A stretch of 23,683 nucleotides of DNA from Peptococcaceae bacterium (GTDB taxonomy: Bacteria; Bacillota; Desulfitobacteriia; Desulfitobacteriales; Syntrophobotulaceae): NCBI GenBank assembly GCA_012523535.1, contig JAAYII010000139.1, forward strand, positions 1-23,683, read 5' to 3'. The notes beneath the pieces are model-generated. The model was given only the letters and a program-made list of their open reading frames with translations, was not told the origin of the DNA and ran no database searches. Positions 1 to 6,680 of the stretch are shown piece by piece. How positions within the stretch are numbered: position 1 is the first letter of the stretch; each line of letters begins with the position of its first letter. Both the position numbers and the translations under genes were made by a program.

Positions 1-37
1 ACTATATACTATTAAACATAATATGAAAATAAAAAAA

Positions 38-58
38 AAAGCACTTTTGTAATGCCTT
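38..58 (-). terminator. Probable terminator of the mnmE-mnmG-rsmG operon
   Basis: On the minus strand, about 60 nt past the rsmG stop, an imperfect hairpin (AAAGGCAT ... GTGCTTT, one bulged G and one G-U pair) runs straight into about ten T residues (plus-strand A-run 31-40). The long U-tract supports intrinsic termination. The stem is short, so the hairpin itself is weak. The rest of 1-116 is AT-rich and holds no gene; it also contains a 10-bp inverted repeat (66-75 / 82-91) with no T-tail. Confidence 0.55.
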
Positions 59-116
59 TCCAAATAATAAATTATTTATTGATAATTTATTTATATTAAT
101 ATATATTTTTAGTTTT

Positions 117-863
117 TTATAAAGGATTTTTCTTTGGCTTTCCTGGTTGTCTGGGATATTTTTCCGGAGTGCTTTTATTTTTCCTTATTACAATTAATGA
201 ACGATAATCTGCTCCATTTGCCAATTTATACTTATCTAATGTTTCAATTTGGCTATTAAGCAAATTAAGAGCGTTTTTGGCAGAAGAAATCTCATCTTCT
301 GGCTTAATGCCTTTAGCCGCAATTAATCTTCCTCCCACCTTTAATAAAGGAACACAGTATTCAAGTAACACGGGCAATTCAGCGACAGCTCTTGCCACTA
401 CTACATCATAAAGCTCTCTGTGCTTTTTGTTTCTACCCAAGTCTTCTGCTCTGGCATGACAAGTTTGAATATCTCTCAAATTTAATTGAGTAATAAGATA
501 ATCTAAAAAACTGATTCGCTTAGCCAAAGAATCTATTAAAGTAACATGAATTTGAGGCCTAAGAATCTTAATTGGAATTCCAGGAAAACCGGCACCCGTT
601 CCTATATCGGCCAAAAATATATTTTTTTGGGGATAATAATAATCTATCTTCTTAATAAAAGCCATGGAATCAATAAAATGCTTTATAATAATATCTTTTG
701 GCTCGATGATGGCAGTTAGATTAATTCTTTGATTCCAATCTAATAATATTGCGGTATAATCAACAAATTGTCTCAATTGTTCATCGGTAATAACTAAATC
801 CCAATTGGCTTTAGCCCTATTCTTTAGAATTTTCCAGTCAATCGTTTGATTCAGATCGGGCAT
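117..863 (-). CDS. rsmG: 16S rRNA (guanine-N7) methyltransferase RsmG (GidB)
   Basis: Methylates N7 of the conserved G527-equivalent in the 530 loop of 16S rRNA using S-adenosylmethionine; it acts in the cytosol on the small subunit. The Rossmann SAM-binding loop is visible as ADIGTGAGFPG, followed by the family's VVARAVAEL segment and the basic C-terminal tail YPRQPGKPKKNPL. I place the start at the ATG at 861-863 (protein MPDLNQTIDW, 248 aa), preceded by an AAGGGGA ribosome binding site. An open frame reaches 932, but that would add 23 hydrophobic residues foreign to the family and overlap mnmG by 95 bp. The chosen start overlaps mnmG by 26 bp, which suggests translational coupling. Last gene of the mnmE-mnmG-rsmG unit. 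Family loss-of-function is known to give low-level streptomycin resistance. Confidence 0.96.
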   Translation of the reverse strand: MPDLNQTIDWKILKNRAKANWDLVITDEQLRQFVDYTAILLDWNQRINLTAIIEPKDIIIKHFIDSMAFIKKIDYYYPQKNIFLADIGTGAGFPGIPIKILRPQIHVTLIDSLAKRISFLDYLITQLNLRDIQTCHARAEDLGRNKKHRELYDVVVARAVAELPVLLEYCVPLLKVGGRLIAAKGIKPEDEISSAKNALNLLNSQIETLDKYKLANGADYRSLIVIRKNKSTPEKYPRQPGKPKKNPL

Positions 864-2763
864 CTGCCATTCCCCTTTTTCTTTGCTCCAAATAAATAAG
901 TAATACAGAAATATCTGCAGGGTTAACTCCACTTATTCTGGAAGCCTGTCCTACATTTTGTGGATTTACATCCTTCAGCCTTTGTTTAGCCTCATTAGAT
1001 AAACCTCGAATCTTATCATAATCCAAATCTGCTGGTAACTCTTGTTCTTCAAGCTTAATAAATTTTTCTACTTCTTCTTGCTGCTTATCTATATAGCCCT
1101 TATATTTTATTTGAATAGCTGCTTCTTCCAATATTTCTCTTTCATAATTATTTATTTCAGGAATCAATTCTTGAAGATGTCTCACTGTAAACTCAGGTCT
1201 TTTTAGTAATTCTTCTGCCCGTATACTGCTTCTCAAAGTAGAAGATCCTAACTCTTTTAAAATCCTTTGAACTATTGTATCTTTTACTGAGAATACAGTA
1301 TTGTACCAAATTTTTTTTATTTCTTCTAATTTCTTTAACTTGTCATTAAATATCCTCCATCTATTATCATCAACCAACCCTATTTTTCTTCCCATTTCCG
1401 TAAGACGTAAATCTGCATTATCCTGTCTTAACAATAACCTATATTCAGCCCTTGAGGTAAGCAAACGATAAGGCTCTTTGATATCTTTATTGACTAAATC
1501 ATCAATCATAACCCCTAAATAACCATCTGAACGTTTTAATACAAATGCTGGCGTTTCTTTTACTTTTAAAGCAGCATTTATTCCTGCGTATAACCCTTGG
1601 GCAGCAGCCTCTTCATACCCCGATGTACCATTTAGTTGGCCAGCTGTAAAAAGTCCCGGCAGTGATCTTACTTCTAGAGTAAGAGAAAGCTGGTATGGTT
1701 TTACAATATCGTACTCAATGGCATAACCTGGTCTTAATATTTTAGCTTTTTCTAAACCGGGTATAGTTTTTAAAAACATATACTGTATCTCTTCCGGCAA
1801 ACTTGTTGAGATTCCAGCCAGATATAATTCTTCACTGTTTATTCCTTCAGGCTCCAGAAAAATTTGATGTGCTTCTCTTTGGGCAAAACGCACTACTTTA
1901 TCTTCAATAGAAGGACAATATCGAGGACCAATTCCTTCAACAACTCCGGTAAAAAGTGGTGCCCTATGCAAGTTATTTCTAATTACGTCATGTGTTTCTT
2001 TCGTTGTATAGCCTAGCCAGCACGGTAATTGTTTTGATGGGTCATTCCCCCAGAAAATACTTTCCGTAGGCAAAAAAGAAAACCTCTTAGGTTCCGAATC
2101 TCCAGGCTGAATTATAAATTTGCTGAAATCCACAGTATTCTTTTGTATCCTCGGCGAAGTACCGGTTTTAAAGCGTCCCAGATCCAACCCCAATTCTTTT
2201 AAATTGTTCGACAAGGCAGAAGATGTAGCCTCTCCTCCTGGTCCTCCTTCATAAATGGCTTCTCCAATTATAATTCTTCCTCGAAGATATGTGCCGCTGG
2301 TTAAAACAACACTTTTCGCCTCAAACCTTGCTCCGTTTCTGGTAACAACTCCCGTGATCCGATAATTATCAACTTTTAGCTTTTCCACCAACGCTTCGAT
2401 TAAAGTGAGACGAGGTTGTTTAAACAATTCTTTAAGCATTCTGTAATGATATTGCCGCTTATCTGACTGAACACGTAAGGCACGTACGGCTGGACCTTTT
2501 CCGGTATTCAAAGTTCTTACTTGAAGAGAGGTCTCATCGGCAACTATAGCCATTTGTCCGCCTAAAGCGTCGATTTCTCTTACAAGGTGTCCCTTGGCCG
2601 GTCCGCCGATGGAAGGATTACACGGCATATTAGCTATTTTATCAATATTTTGAGTTAACAATAAAGTTTCACAACCCATGCGAGCTGCAGCTAATGCTGC
2701 TTCACAGCCGGCATGTCCTGCTCCAATAACAATAACATCATATTTCCCAGCAAAGTATTCCAC
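838..2763 (-). CDS. mnmG: tRNA uridine-5-carboxymethylaminomethyl modification enzyme MnmG (GidA)
   Basis: FAD-dependent partner of MnmE. The MnmE-MnmG complex installs the (carboxymethyl)aminomethyl group on C5 of the wobble uridine of several tRNAs. The N-terminal dinucleotide-binding motif VIGAGHAGCEAA (residues 12-23) and the family signature NMPCNPSIGGPAKGHLVREI follow directly, with a second glycine-rich block GTSGYEEAAAQG near residue 380 and the C-terminal helical domain that contacts MnmE. Length 641 aa is typical. The start is GTG (2761-2763), with AGGAAAG/GTAGG upstream lying in the end of mnmE, 7 bp away, so the two genes are almost certainly co-translated in fixed proportion. The TGA stop lies inside rsmG. 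Confidence 0.97.
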   Translation of the reverse strand: MEYFAGKYDVIVIGAGHAGCEAALAAARMGCETLLLTQNIDKIANMPCNPSIGGPAKGHLVREIDALGGQMAIVADETSLQVRTLNTGKGPAVRALRVQSDKRQYHYRMLKELFKQPRLTLIEALVEKLKVDNYRITGVVTRNGARFEAKSVVLTSGTYLRGRIIIGEAIYEGGPGGEATSSALSNNLKELGLDLGRFKTGTSPRIQKNTVDFSKFIIQPGDSEPKRFSFLPTESIFWGNDPSKQLPCWLGYTTKETHDVIRNNLHRAPLFTGVVEGIGPRYCPSIEDKVVRFAQREAHQIFLEPEGINSEELYLAGISTSLPEEIQYMFLKTIPGLEKAKILRPGYAIEYDIVKPYQLSLTLEVRSLPGLFTAGQLNGTSGYEEAAAQGLYAGINAALKVKETPAFVLKRSDGYLGVMIDDLVNKDIKEPYRLLTSRAEYRLLLRQDNADLRLTEMGRKIGLVDDNRWRIFNDKLKKLEEIKKIWYNTVFSVKDTIVQRILKELGSSTLRSSIRAEELLKRPEFTVRHLQELIPEINNYEREILEEAAIQIKYKGYIDKQQEEVEKFIKLEEQELPADLDYDKIRGLSNEAKQRLKDVNPQNVGQASRISGVNPADISVLLIYLEQRKRGMADARSESND

Positions 2764-2770
2764 GGTAAAC

Positions 2771-4150
2771 CTACTTTCCTATGCAAAATCTACTAAAAAT
2801 ATTATTAAGTAAATCTTCTTGAACATTATGTCCGGTTATTAATGAAATTTCTTCTAACGCTGCTCTGACATCAATTGATACCAAATCAAAAGGAATATTA
2901 GCATATACCGCTTCCTGTGCTTTTTCTAAGTTATTAATGCAATTCTCCAAGGCATTGATTTGGCGTATATTAGAAAGCAATGGCTCCGCTGAAATAGCAT
3001 GATTTCCTTCGTATACACGTCGTAATATTTCTTTTTTAAGCTCTTCAAAACCGAATCGTGTCTTTACGGAAAAGGGTAAAACAAAAATATCTTTTGGAAT
3101 ATAAGAATCATTTAATTCATAAGAAGACATCAAATCTATTTTATTAATAAGAACAATAGTTTTCTCCGCATATTCTTCCATTATAATCTGCTCTTCTTTA
3201 GAAAAACGTTTAGCATTATATTCATTAACATCCAGAAGCAATAGAATTACATCAGCTTTATTTAAAGCTTTCCATGCTCTTTCAACGCCTATCTTTTCTA
3301 TTGGATCGCTACTGTCTCTTATTCCTGCTGTATCGATTAGATGCAAAAGTACTTCTCCAACTTTTATGTATTCATGAATTTCATCCCTTGTTGTTCCAGG
3401 TATTTCAGACACTATTGCTCTTTCCTCTTCCAAAAATGCATTGAGTAAACTTGACTTACCCACATTTGGTCTACCCGCTATTACAGTTAACAGCCCTTCC
3501 CTAATAATTTTTCCAGTTTTGCTACCTTTAAGTATTTCTACAGCTTTTTCCTTAGCTTTAATTAGTCTCTCCGACAATTCGGTCTGAGCGAGATCATCAA
3601 CTTCATCTTCCGGAAAATCTATTGTAGCTTCAATGTACGAAAGTATATCCAAAATATCTTGTCGAACATCGTCGATTTTAGTAGAAAGACTTCCTGTAAG
3701 CTGATTTAATGCTAAATCGGCAGCAAGGCTTGTTCTAGCTGTAATTAAATCTACTATTGCTTCAGCTTGTACTAAATCAATTTTTCCATTCAAGAAAGCT
3801 CTTTTGCTAAATTCTCCCGCCTCAGCCAAACGAGCACCTTGATGAAGACATGCTTCAATTATTCTTCTAGCAACTAGCATTCCCCCGTGGCAATGTATTT
3901 CTAATACATCCTCTCCAGTATATGATTGAGGCCCTCTCATTCTAGCAACTAGAACTTGATCAATTTTTTTTGTACCATCCAAGAACCAACCATAATGAAG
4001 AGTATAACTTGTATCCGCTTGCCATTTATTCTTATTTTTTGGTTCGAAGCAAGCTTTTCCAATATTAAAAGCGTTTTTACCACTCAAACGAATGATATGA
4101 ATAGCACCTTCTCCAGGGGGGGTAGCTAAAGCTACAATAGTATCTTCCAT
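2771..4150 (-). CDS. mnmE: tRNA modification GTPase MnmE (TrmE)
   Basis: GTPase half of the MnmE-MnmG wobble-uridine modification complex; it also binds formyl-tetrahydrofolate. Domains in order: N-terminal folate-binding and dimerisation domain (about 1-118), helical domain, inserted G domain with P-loop GRPNVGKSS (226-234), DTAGI switch II and NKID specificity motif, and the invariant C-terminal CIGK (456-459), whose Cys is required for the modification. Length 459 aa is standard. The ATG start has a GAGGTAAG ribosome binding site. A terminator lies between jag and mnmE (4199-4220), so mnmE probably opens its own transcription unit. The only promoter-like match in the 48 bp between (TTGGTT-N17-CATAAT) would leave an implausibly short leader, so the promoter is unresolved. 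Confidence 0.98.
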   Translation of the reverse strand: MEDTIVALATPPGEGAIHIIRLSGKNAFNIGKACFEPKNKNKWQADTSYTLHYGWFLDGTKKIDQVLVARMRGPQSYTGEDVLEIHCHGGMLVARRIIEACLHQGARLAEAGEFSKRAFLNGKIDLVQAEAIVDLITARTSLAADLALNQLTGSLSTKIDDVRQDILDILSYIEATIDFPEDEVDDLAQTELSERLIKAKEKAVEILKGSKTGKIIREGLLTVIAGRPNVGKSSLLNAFLEEERAIVSEIPGTTRDEIHEYIKVGEVLLHLIDTAGIRDSSDPIEKIGVERAWKALNKADVILLLLDVNEYNAKRFSKEEQIIMEEYAEKTIVLINKIDLMSSYELNDSYIPKDIFVLPFSVKTRFGFEELKKEILRRVYEGNHAISAEPLLSNIRQINALENCINNLEKAQEAVYANIPFDLVSIDVRAALEEISLITGHNVQEDLLNNIFSRFCIGK

Positions 4151-4198
4151 AGTCTTACCTCACGATTATGAAACATTTACTACTTTTAACCAAATGAT

Positions 4199-4220
4199 AA
4201 AAAAAGGGGTTAACCCCTTT
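4199..4220 (-). terminator. Intrinsic terminator of the rpmH-rnpA-yidD-yidC-jag operon
   Basis: Read on the minus strand, a perfect 7-bp stem AAAGGGG / CCCCTTT with a TTAA loop ends in seven T residues. The first bases of the stem overlap the TAA stop codon of jag (4219-4221), so the stop codon and terminator are physically merged. Without the U-tract the palindrome reads the same on both strands, but there is no comparable tail on the plus strand, so termination should be one-directional. Confidence 0.87.
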
Positions 4221-4863
4221 ATGAAACATCTTTATTGCTTCTTTGTTTTAAAGAAATAACTACTCTTCGATGTGGTTCTTCTCCTTCACTAAATGTAGAG
4301 ATTTTCCATTCATTTTGTAATGCAGTATGAATGATTCTTCTCTCTTGAGGAGTCATTGGTTCCAAAACCACTCGATTCCCTGTTTTCTTAACTTTTTCTG
4401 CCAATCTTTTAGCCAGTTTTATTAATGTTTCTTCTCTTCTCTTCCTATATCCTTCTACATCTATAATTATTCTTGTTTTACCAGGTACTTTTTTACTTAC
4501 AGCTAAATTAGTTAAAAATTGTACTGCTTCTAGAGTATCTCCGCGACGCCCGATTAATATTCCTAGATCAGACCCTGTAATATTAATCAAAATATGGTCT
4601 TCACGATGAAATACTTCAAAATCTGCTTCAATATTCATTGCACTAGTTAGTTTTTTTAAAAATTTGCAGGCTAAAGAACTTGGATCATCGTCTAAACAAA
4701 CCTTTACCCTTGCGGGCCTTGTACCAAAAAGTCCAAGTAGACCTTTCTTTCCTGGCTCTTCCAACACCTCAATTACGACTTGGTCTCTTGTTACTCCAAG
4801 TTCTCTTAAACAAGCCTCAATAGCTTCTTCAGTAGTCCTACCGGTTTTTTCAATAACATTCAT
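4219..4863 (-). CDS. jag: RNA-binding protein Jag/KhpB (Jag-N, KH and R3H domains)
   Basis: RNA-binding protein of the Jag/KhpB (SpoIIIJ-associated) family, usually encoded next to yidC in Bacillota and linked to cell elongation and division through sRNA/mRNA binding. Visible domains: Jag-N (about 1-50, ending KKGLLGLFGTRPARV), a KH domain with the GRRGDT loop replacing GxxG (around 102-107), and an R3H domain (PQERRIIHTAL ... EPHRRVVISL). The start is set at ATG 4861-4863 (MNVIEKTGRT, 214 aa) because GGAGGA lies 7 nt upstream. An upstream TTG at 4884 in the same frame has no ribosome binding site and would place that GGAGG inside the coding sequence. The gene sits 24 bp after yidC and is the last of its operon. 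Confidence 0.95.
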   Translation of the reverse strand: MNVIEKTGRTTEEAIEACLRELGVTRDQVVIEVLEEPGKKGLLGLFGTRPARVKVCLDDDPSSLACKFLKKLTSAMNIEADFEVFHREDHILINITGSDLGILIGRRGDTLEAVQFLTNLAVSKKVPGKTRIIIDVEGYRKRREETLIKLAKRLAEKVKKTGNRVVLEPMTPQERRIIHTALQNEWKISTFSEGEEPHRRVVISLKQRSNKDVS

Positions 4864-4887
4864 TATGTAATCCTCCAGTACCAAACA

Positions 4888-5631
4888 TTATTGTTCGGTA
4901 TTTAACTTTGCCTTCTTTTCTTCCCTCTTAAATAATACCTTGTATATATAGATTGTTTGCAAAATAGACACAATGTTCATGGTTACAATATAAATACCAA
5001 GACCAGAAGGTAAGGATATTACAATGTAGGCCATAAACAAAGGCATTATATATAGTATTATTTTTTGTGTTTGCTCAGCACTTGCAGCAACATTATTTTT
5101 CTTATTATTCATAGGATTCATTTCTGGCTTGGGTGAATTTGCCATAGATACTTTAGTCATTAAATAAGTTGTAACCCCAGCGACTATTGGCAATAATAAA
5201 TGATAATCTAACGTAAGTCCATAGGTTTCAGTAATATTAAAACCTAAAAAATGAAAGCTTGGATCATTACTGGCTCTTGCAGTTAGCTCAAACAACGATC
5301 TATAAAATATATACAATATTGGAATTTGGACAAGAAGAGGCAAACATCCCGAATAAGGATTAGCCTTTTCCTTGCTATACAATTCCATAATTTTTTGGTT
5401 CATTTTTTGTTTGTCATAACCATACTTTTTTTGAATATCTCTTACTTTTGGCTGCAACTCAGTAATTTTCCTCATTGAAACTATCTGTTTAACCGTCAAG
5501 GGGTAAAGCAATAATTTTATGATTACTGTAAACAAAATAATTGCTACACCCCAATAAGGCAGTCCAAAAGTAGAGGAGAGATTAAACAACCACTCCAAGA
5601 TAAGAGTCATTCCTTGAACAAGAGTACTCAC
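4888..5631 (-). CDS. yidC: Membrane protein insertase YidC (Oxa1 family)
   Basis: Inserts and folds inner-membrane proteins, alone or with SecYEG. The 247-aa protein is the short Gram-positive form, without the large periplasmic domain of Proteobacteria. Several hydrophobic segments are seen: about 23-47 (PYWGVAIILFTVIIKLLLYPLTV), about 95-115, about 143-160 and 190-235. The basic loop KQIVSMRKITELQPKVRDIQKKYG is the cytoplasmic coiled-coil region and NPYSGCLPLLVQIPILYIFYRSLF is the family hallmark. Lys39 sits where many homologues carry the groove Arg. No lipobox signal peptide is evident at the N-terminus. The start is GTG with an ideal GGAGGG site 5 nt away. The protein ends in a Lys-rich tail that could contact the ribosome. 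It lies 11 bp after yidD. Confidence 0.96.
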   Translation of the reverse strand: MSTLVQGMTLILEWLFNLSSTFGLPYWGVAIILFTVIIKLLLYPLTVKQIVSMRKITELQPKVRDIQKKYGYDKQKMNQKIMELYSKEKANPYSGCLPLLVQIPILYIFYRSLFELTARASNDPSFHFLGFNITETYGLTLDYHLLLPIVAGVTTYLMTKVSMANSPKPEMNPMNNKKNNVAASAEQTQKIILYIMPLFMAYIVISLPSGLGIYIVTMNIVSILQTIYIYKVLFKREEKKAKLNTEQ

Positions 5632-5642
5632 AAAAACCCTCC

Positions 5643-5870
5643 TTAAACAGGATCATATCCGCCAGGGTGAAATGGATTACATTTTAATATTCTTATTATG
5701 GCTTTTCTCATACCTTTTAGTATACCATATTTGTTAATTGCTTGAATGGCATATTCCGAACAGGTAGGATAAAATCTACAACTTCTTGGTAAAACAGGTG
5801 AGATAATTTTTTGGTAGAAAGCTATTAAATTAATAAGTAAAAAAGAAAATAGTCTAAATATTATCTTCAC
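5643..5870 (-). CDS. yidD: Membrane protein insertion efficiency factor YidD
   Basis: Small membrane-associated protein of the YidD/Hlp family, thought to assist YidC-dependent insertion. The diagnostic cysteine-rich block SCRFYPTCSEYA and the C-terminal CNPFHPGGYDPV are both present, preceded by an amphipathic/hydrophobic N-terminus (FRLFSFLLINLIAFYQKII). Length 75 aa is normal. The start is GTG (5868-5870) with GGGAG 6 nt upstream, embedded in the end of rnpA; the two genes overlap by 17 bp, implying translational coupling. The neighbours rnpA and yidC match the near-universal bacterial order. Confidence 0.95.
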   Translation of the reverse strand: MKIIFRLFSFLLINLIAFYQKIISPVLPRSCRFYPTCSEYAIQAINKYGILKGMRKAIIRILKCNPFHPGGYDPV

Positions 5871-6198
5871 TCAAAACTCCCGCTTTTTTCCATATATTTA
5901 TTATCGATTTTTCAACATCTTGCAAAGAAGCATTATTTATAAAACTTCGAGCAATAAATATCATTTGGTATTCTTTTTTCAATCTATATAAATTCAATCT
6001 CAAAGCTTCTCTCATTAGTCTTTTTGCCCGATTGCGTTTGACTGCATTGCCAATTTTTTTTGAAGCAATAAAACCAAATTTAAGTGGAAGCCCTTTAAAA
6101 ATATATATTACTACATAACGAGAGCTATAACTTTTACCATAAGTAAAAACTTTTTCAAAATCAGACTTTTTGGACATCCTATACGCTTTGGGCAACAT
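5854..6198 (-). CDS. rnpA: Ribonuclease P protein component
   Basis: Protein subunit of RNase P, which helps the catalytic RNA (rnpB, not in this window) bind and cleave the 5' leaders of precursor tRNAs. The RNR signature is visible in KIGNAVKRNRAKRLMREALR (RNR at 55-57), as is the N-terminal FxxV/Y-type leader-binding strand (SDFEKVFTYGKSYSSRYVV). Length 114 aa and high basic content are typical. The ATG start has an excellent AGGAGGG site 6 nt upstream. It lies downstream of rpmH, separated by 64 nt that contain a hairpin, which probably lets L34 be made in excess over RnpA. Confidence 0.97.
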   Translation of the reverse strand: MLPKAYRMSKKSDFEKVFTYGKSYSSRYVVIYIFKGLPLKFGFIASKKIGNAVKRNRAKRLMREALRLNLYRLKKEYQMIFIARSFINNASLQDVEKSIINIWKKAGVLSEDNI

Positions 6199-6238
6199 AA
6201 TGCCCTCCTGAGGAGTTTAAAGCTTTTTTCTTCAGTAT

Positions 6239-6262
6239 AAAAAAGGCCACATTTATGCGGCC
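6239..6262 (-). terminator. Hairpin with T-tract between rpmH and rnpA (partial terminator/attenuator)
   Basis: On the minus strand, immediately after the rpmH TAG, the stem GGCCGCA / TGTGGCC (7 bp, one G-U pair, loop TAAA) is followed by six T residues. It has the form of an intrinsic terminator. rnpA, yidD and yidC have no obvious promoter of their own in the 35 nt that remain, so partial read-through is the likely design. Confidence 0.75.
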
Positions 6263-6397
6263 CTAAACAGTTAATTTTTTACGACCTTTTAAACGACGCC
6301 TCTTTAACACATTTCTTCCGCCAGGTGATTTCATTCTAGCTAAAAAACCATGTACTCGTTTATATTGACGGGTTTTTGGCTGGTATGTCCTTTTCAA
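6263..6397 (-). CDS. rpmH: 50S ribosomal protein L34
   Basis: Small basic protein of the large ribosomal subunit. The sequence from KRTYQPKTRQYKR through HGFLARMKSPGGRNVLKRRR to GRKKLTV is canonical L34, 44 aa. The correct start is TTG at 6395-6397, preceded by AAGGGGGTG. The frame stays open for 20 further codons upstream, but that extension is hydrophobic, carries no family similarity and would bury the ribosome binding site. Transcription comes from the near-consensus promoter at 6459-6487, giving a leader of about 55 nt. First gene of the leftward operon. Confidence 0.97.
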   Translation of the reverse strand: MKRTYQPKTRQYKRVHGFLARMKSPGGRNVLKRRRLKGRKKLTV

Positions 6398-6458
6398 TGT
6401 ATACACCCCCTTAGTTGCAACAATAAACCAAATAAACCAGATATGAAAACTACTCAAA

Positions 6459-6487
6459 ATTATACCTTACATATTTTTTTTGGTCAA
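6459..6487 (-). promoter_or_regulatory. Sigma-A promoter of the rpmH operon
   Basis: Minus strand: -35 TTGACC (5/6), 17-bp spacer, -10 TATAAT (6/6). Transcription should start near 6452, about 55 nt before the rpmH TTG. The -35 box ends 8 bp from the 35-bp palindrome at 6496-6530, so anything bound there would touch this promoter. Confidence 0.9.
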
Positions 6488-6495
6488 GAAAATAG

Positions 6496-6530
6496 ACTTT
6501 ATTAACAAGTTAAAAACTTGTTAATAAAGT
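6496..6530. repeat. Perfect 16-bp inverted repeat in the rpmH-dnaA gap (origin region)
   Basis: Arms ACTTTATTAACAAGTT (6496-6511) and its exact complement (6515-6530) flank AAA. No T-tract follows on either strand, so it is not an intrinsic terminator. Each arm contains TTATTAACA, which matches 7 of 9 bases of the DnaA box TTATCCACA; the two copies (6499-6507 on plus, 6519-6527 on minus) face each other. It lies between two divergent promoters. It may be a DnaA-binding dyad, another operator, or a structural element of the origin; the sequence cannot decide between these. Confidence 0.9.
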
Positions 6531-6546
6531 TGTGCATTAACTTTAT
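6524..6546. repeat. Second, overlapping inverted repeat next to the origin palindrome
   Basis: ATAAAGTT (6524-6531) and AACTTTAT (6539-6546) are perfect complements separated by 7 bp. With the first arm of the larger palindrome this gives three copies of ACTTTAT in alternating orientation: 6496-6502 (+), 6524-6530 (-) and 6540-6546 (+). The 7-bp spacer holds most of a further DnaA-box-like 9-mer, TGTGCATTA (6531-6539, minus strand, 7/9). Confidence 0.75.
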
Positions 6547-6582
6547 ATTACAGGTGGAGACAATTGCACATTCTTAAAATGC

Positions 6583-6591
6583 TGTTGATAA
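6583..6591 (-). promoter_or_regulatory. DnaA box overlapping the dnaA -35 element
   Basis: TGTTGATAA on the plus strand reads TTATCAACA on the minus strand, 8 of 9 bases of the consensus TTATCCACA. It covers the whole -35 hexamer of the predicted dnaA promoter (6585-6590). DnaA bound here would block RNA polymerase, as expected for dnaA autorepression. Confidence 0.65.
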
Positions 6592-6613
6592 CACTAGGAA
6601 AAATTGTTATTAT
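6585..6613 (+). promoter_or_regulatory. Sigma-A promoter of dnaA
   Basis: -35 TTGATA (5/6), 17-bp spacer, -10 TATTAT (5/6). The start would be near 6620, giving a leader of about 60 nt before the dnaA ATG at 6681. It is the best match in the gap on this strand. Confidence 0.75.
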
Positions 6614-6680
6614 TAGTTTGCCTTCAAATGATGTTTAAATCTTGAATCTTAATATTATATTCCTATCTGGAGGTTATATA

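Noticed and set aside
4165..4193. TTGGTT-N17-CATAAT as an mnmE promoter (minus strand)
   Set aside because: The -35 matches only 3/6 and the start would fall within the ribosome binding site, leaving a leader of about 8 nt.
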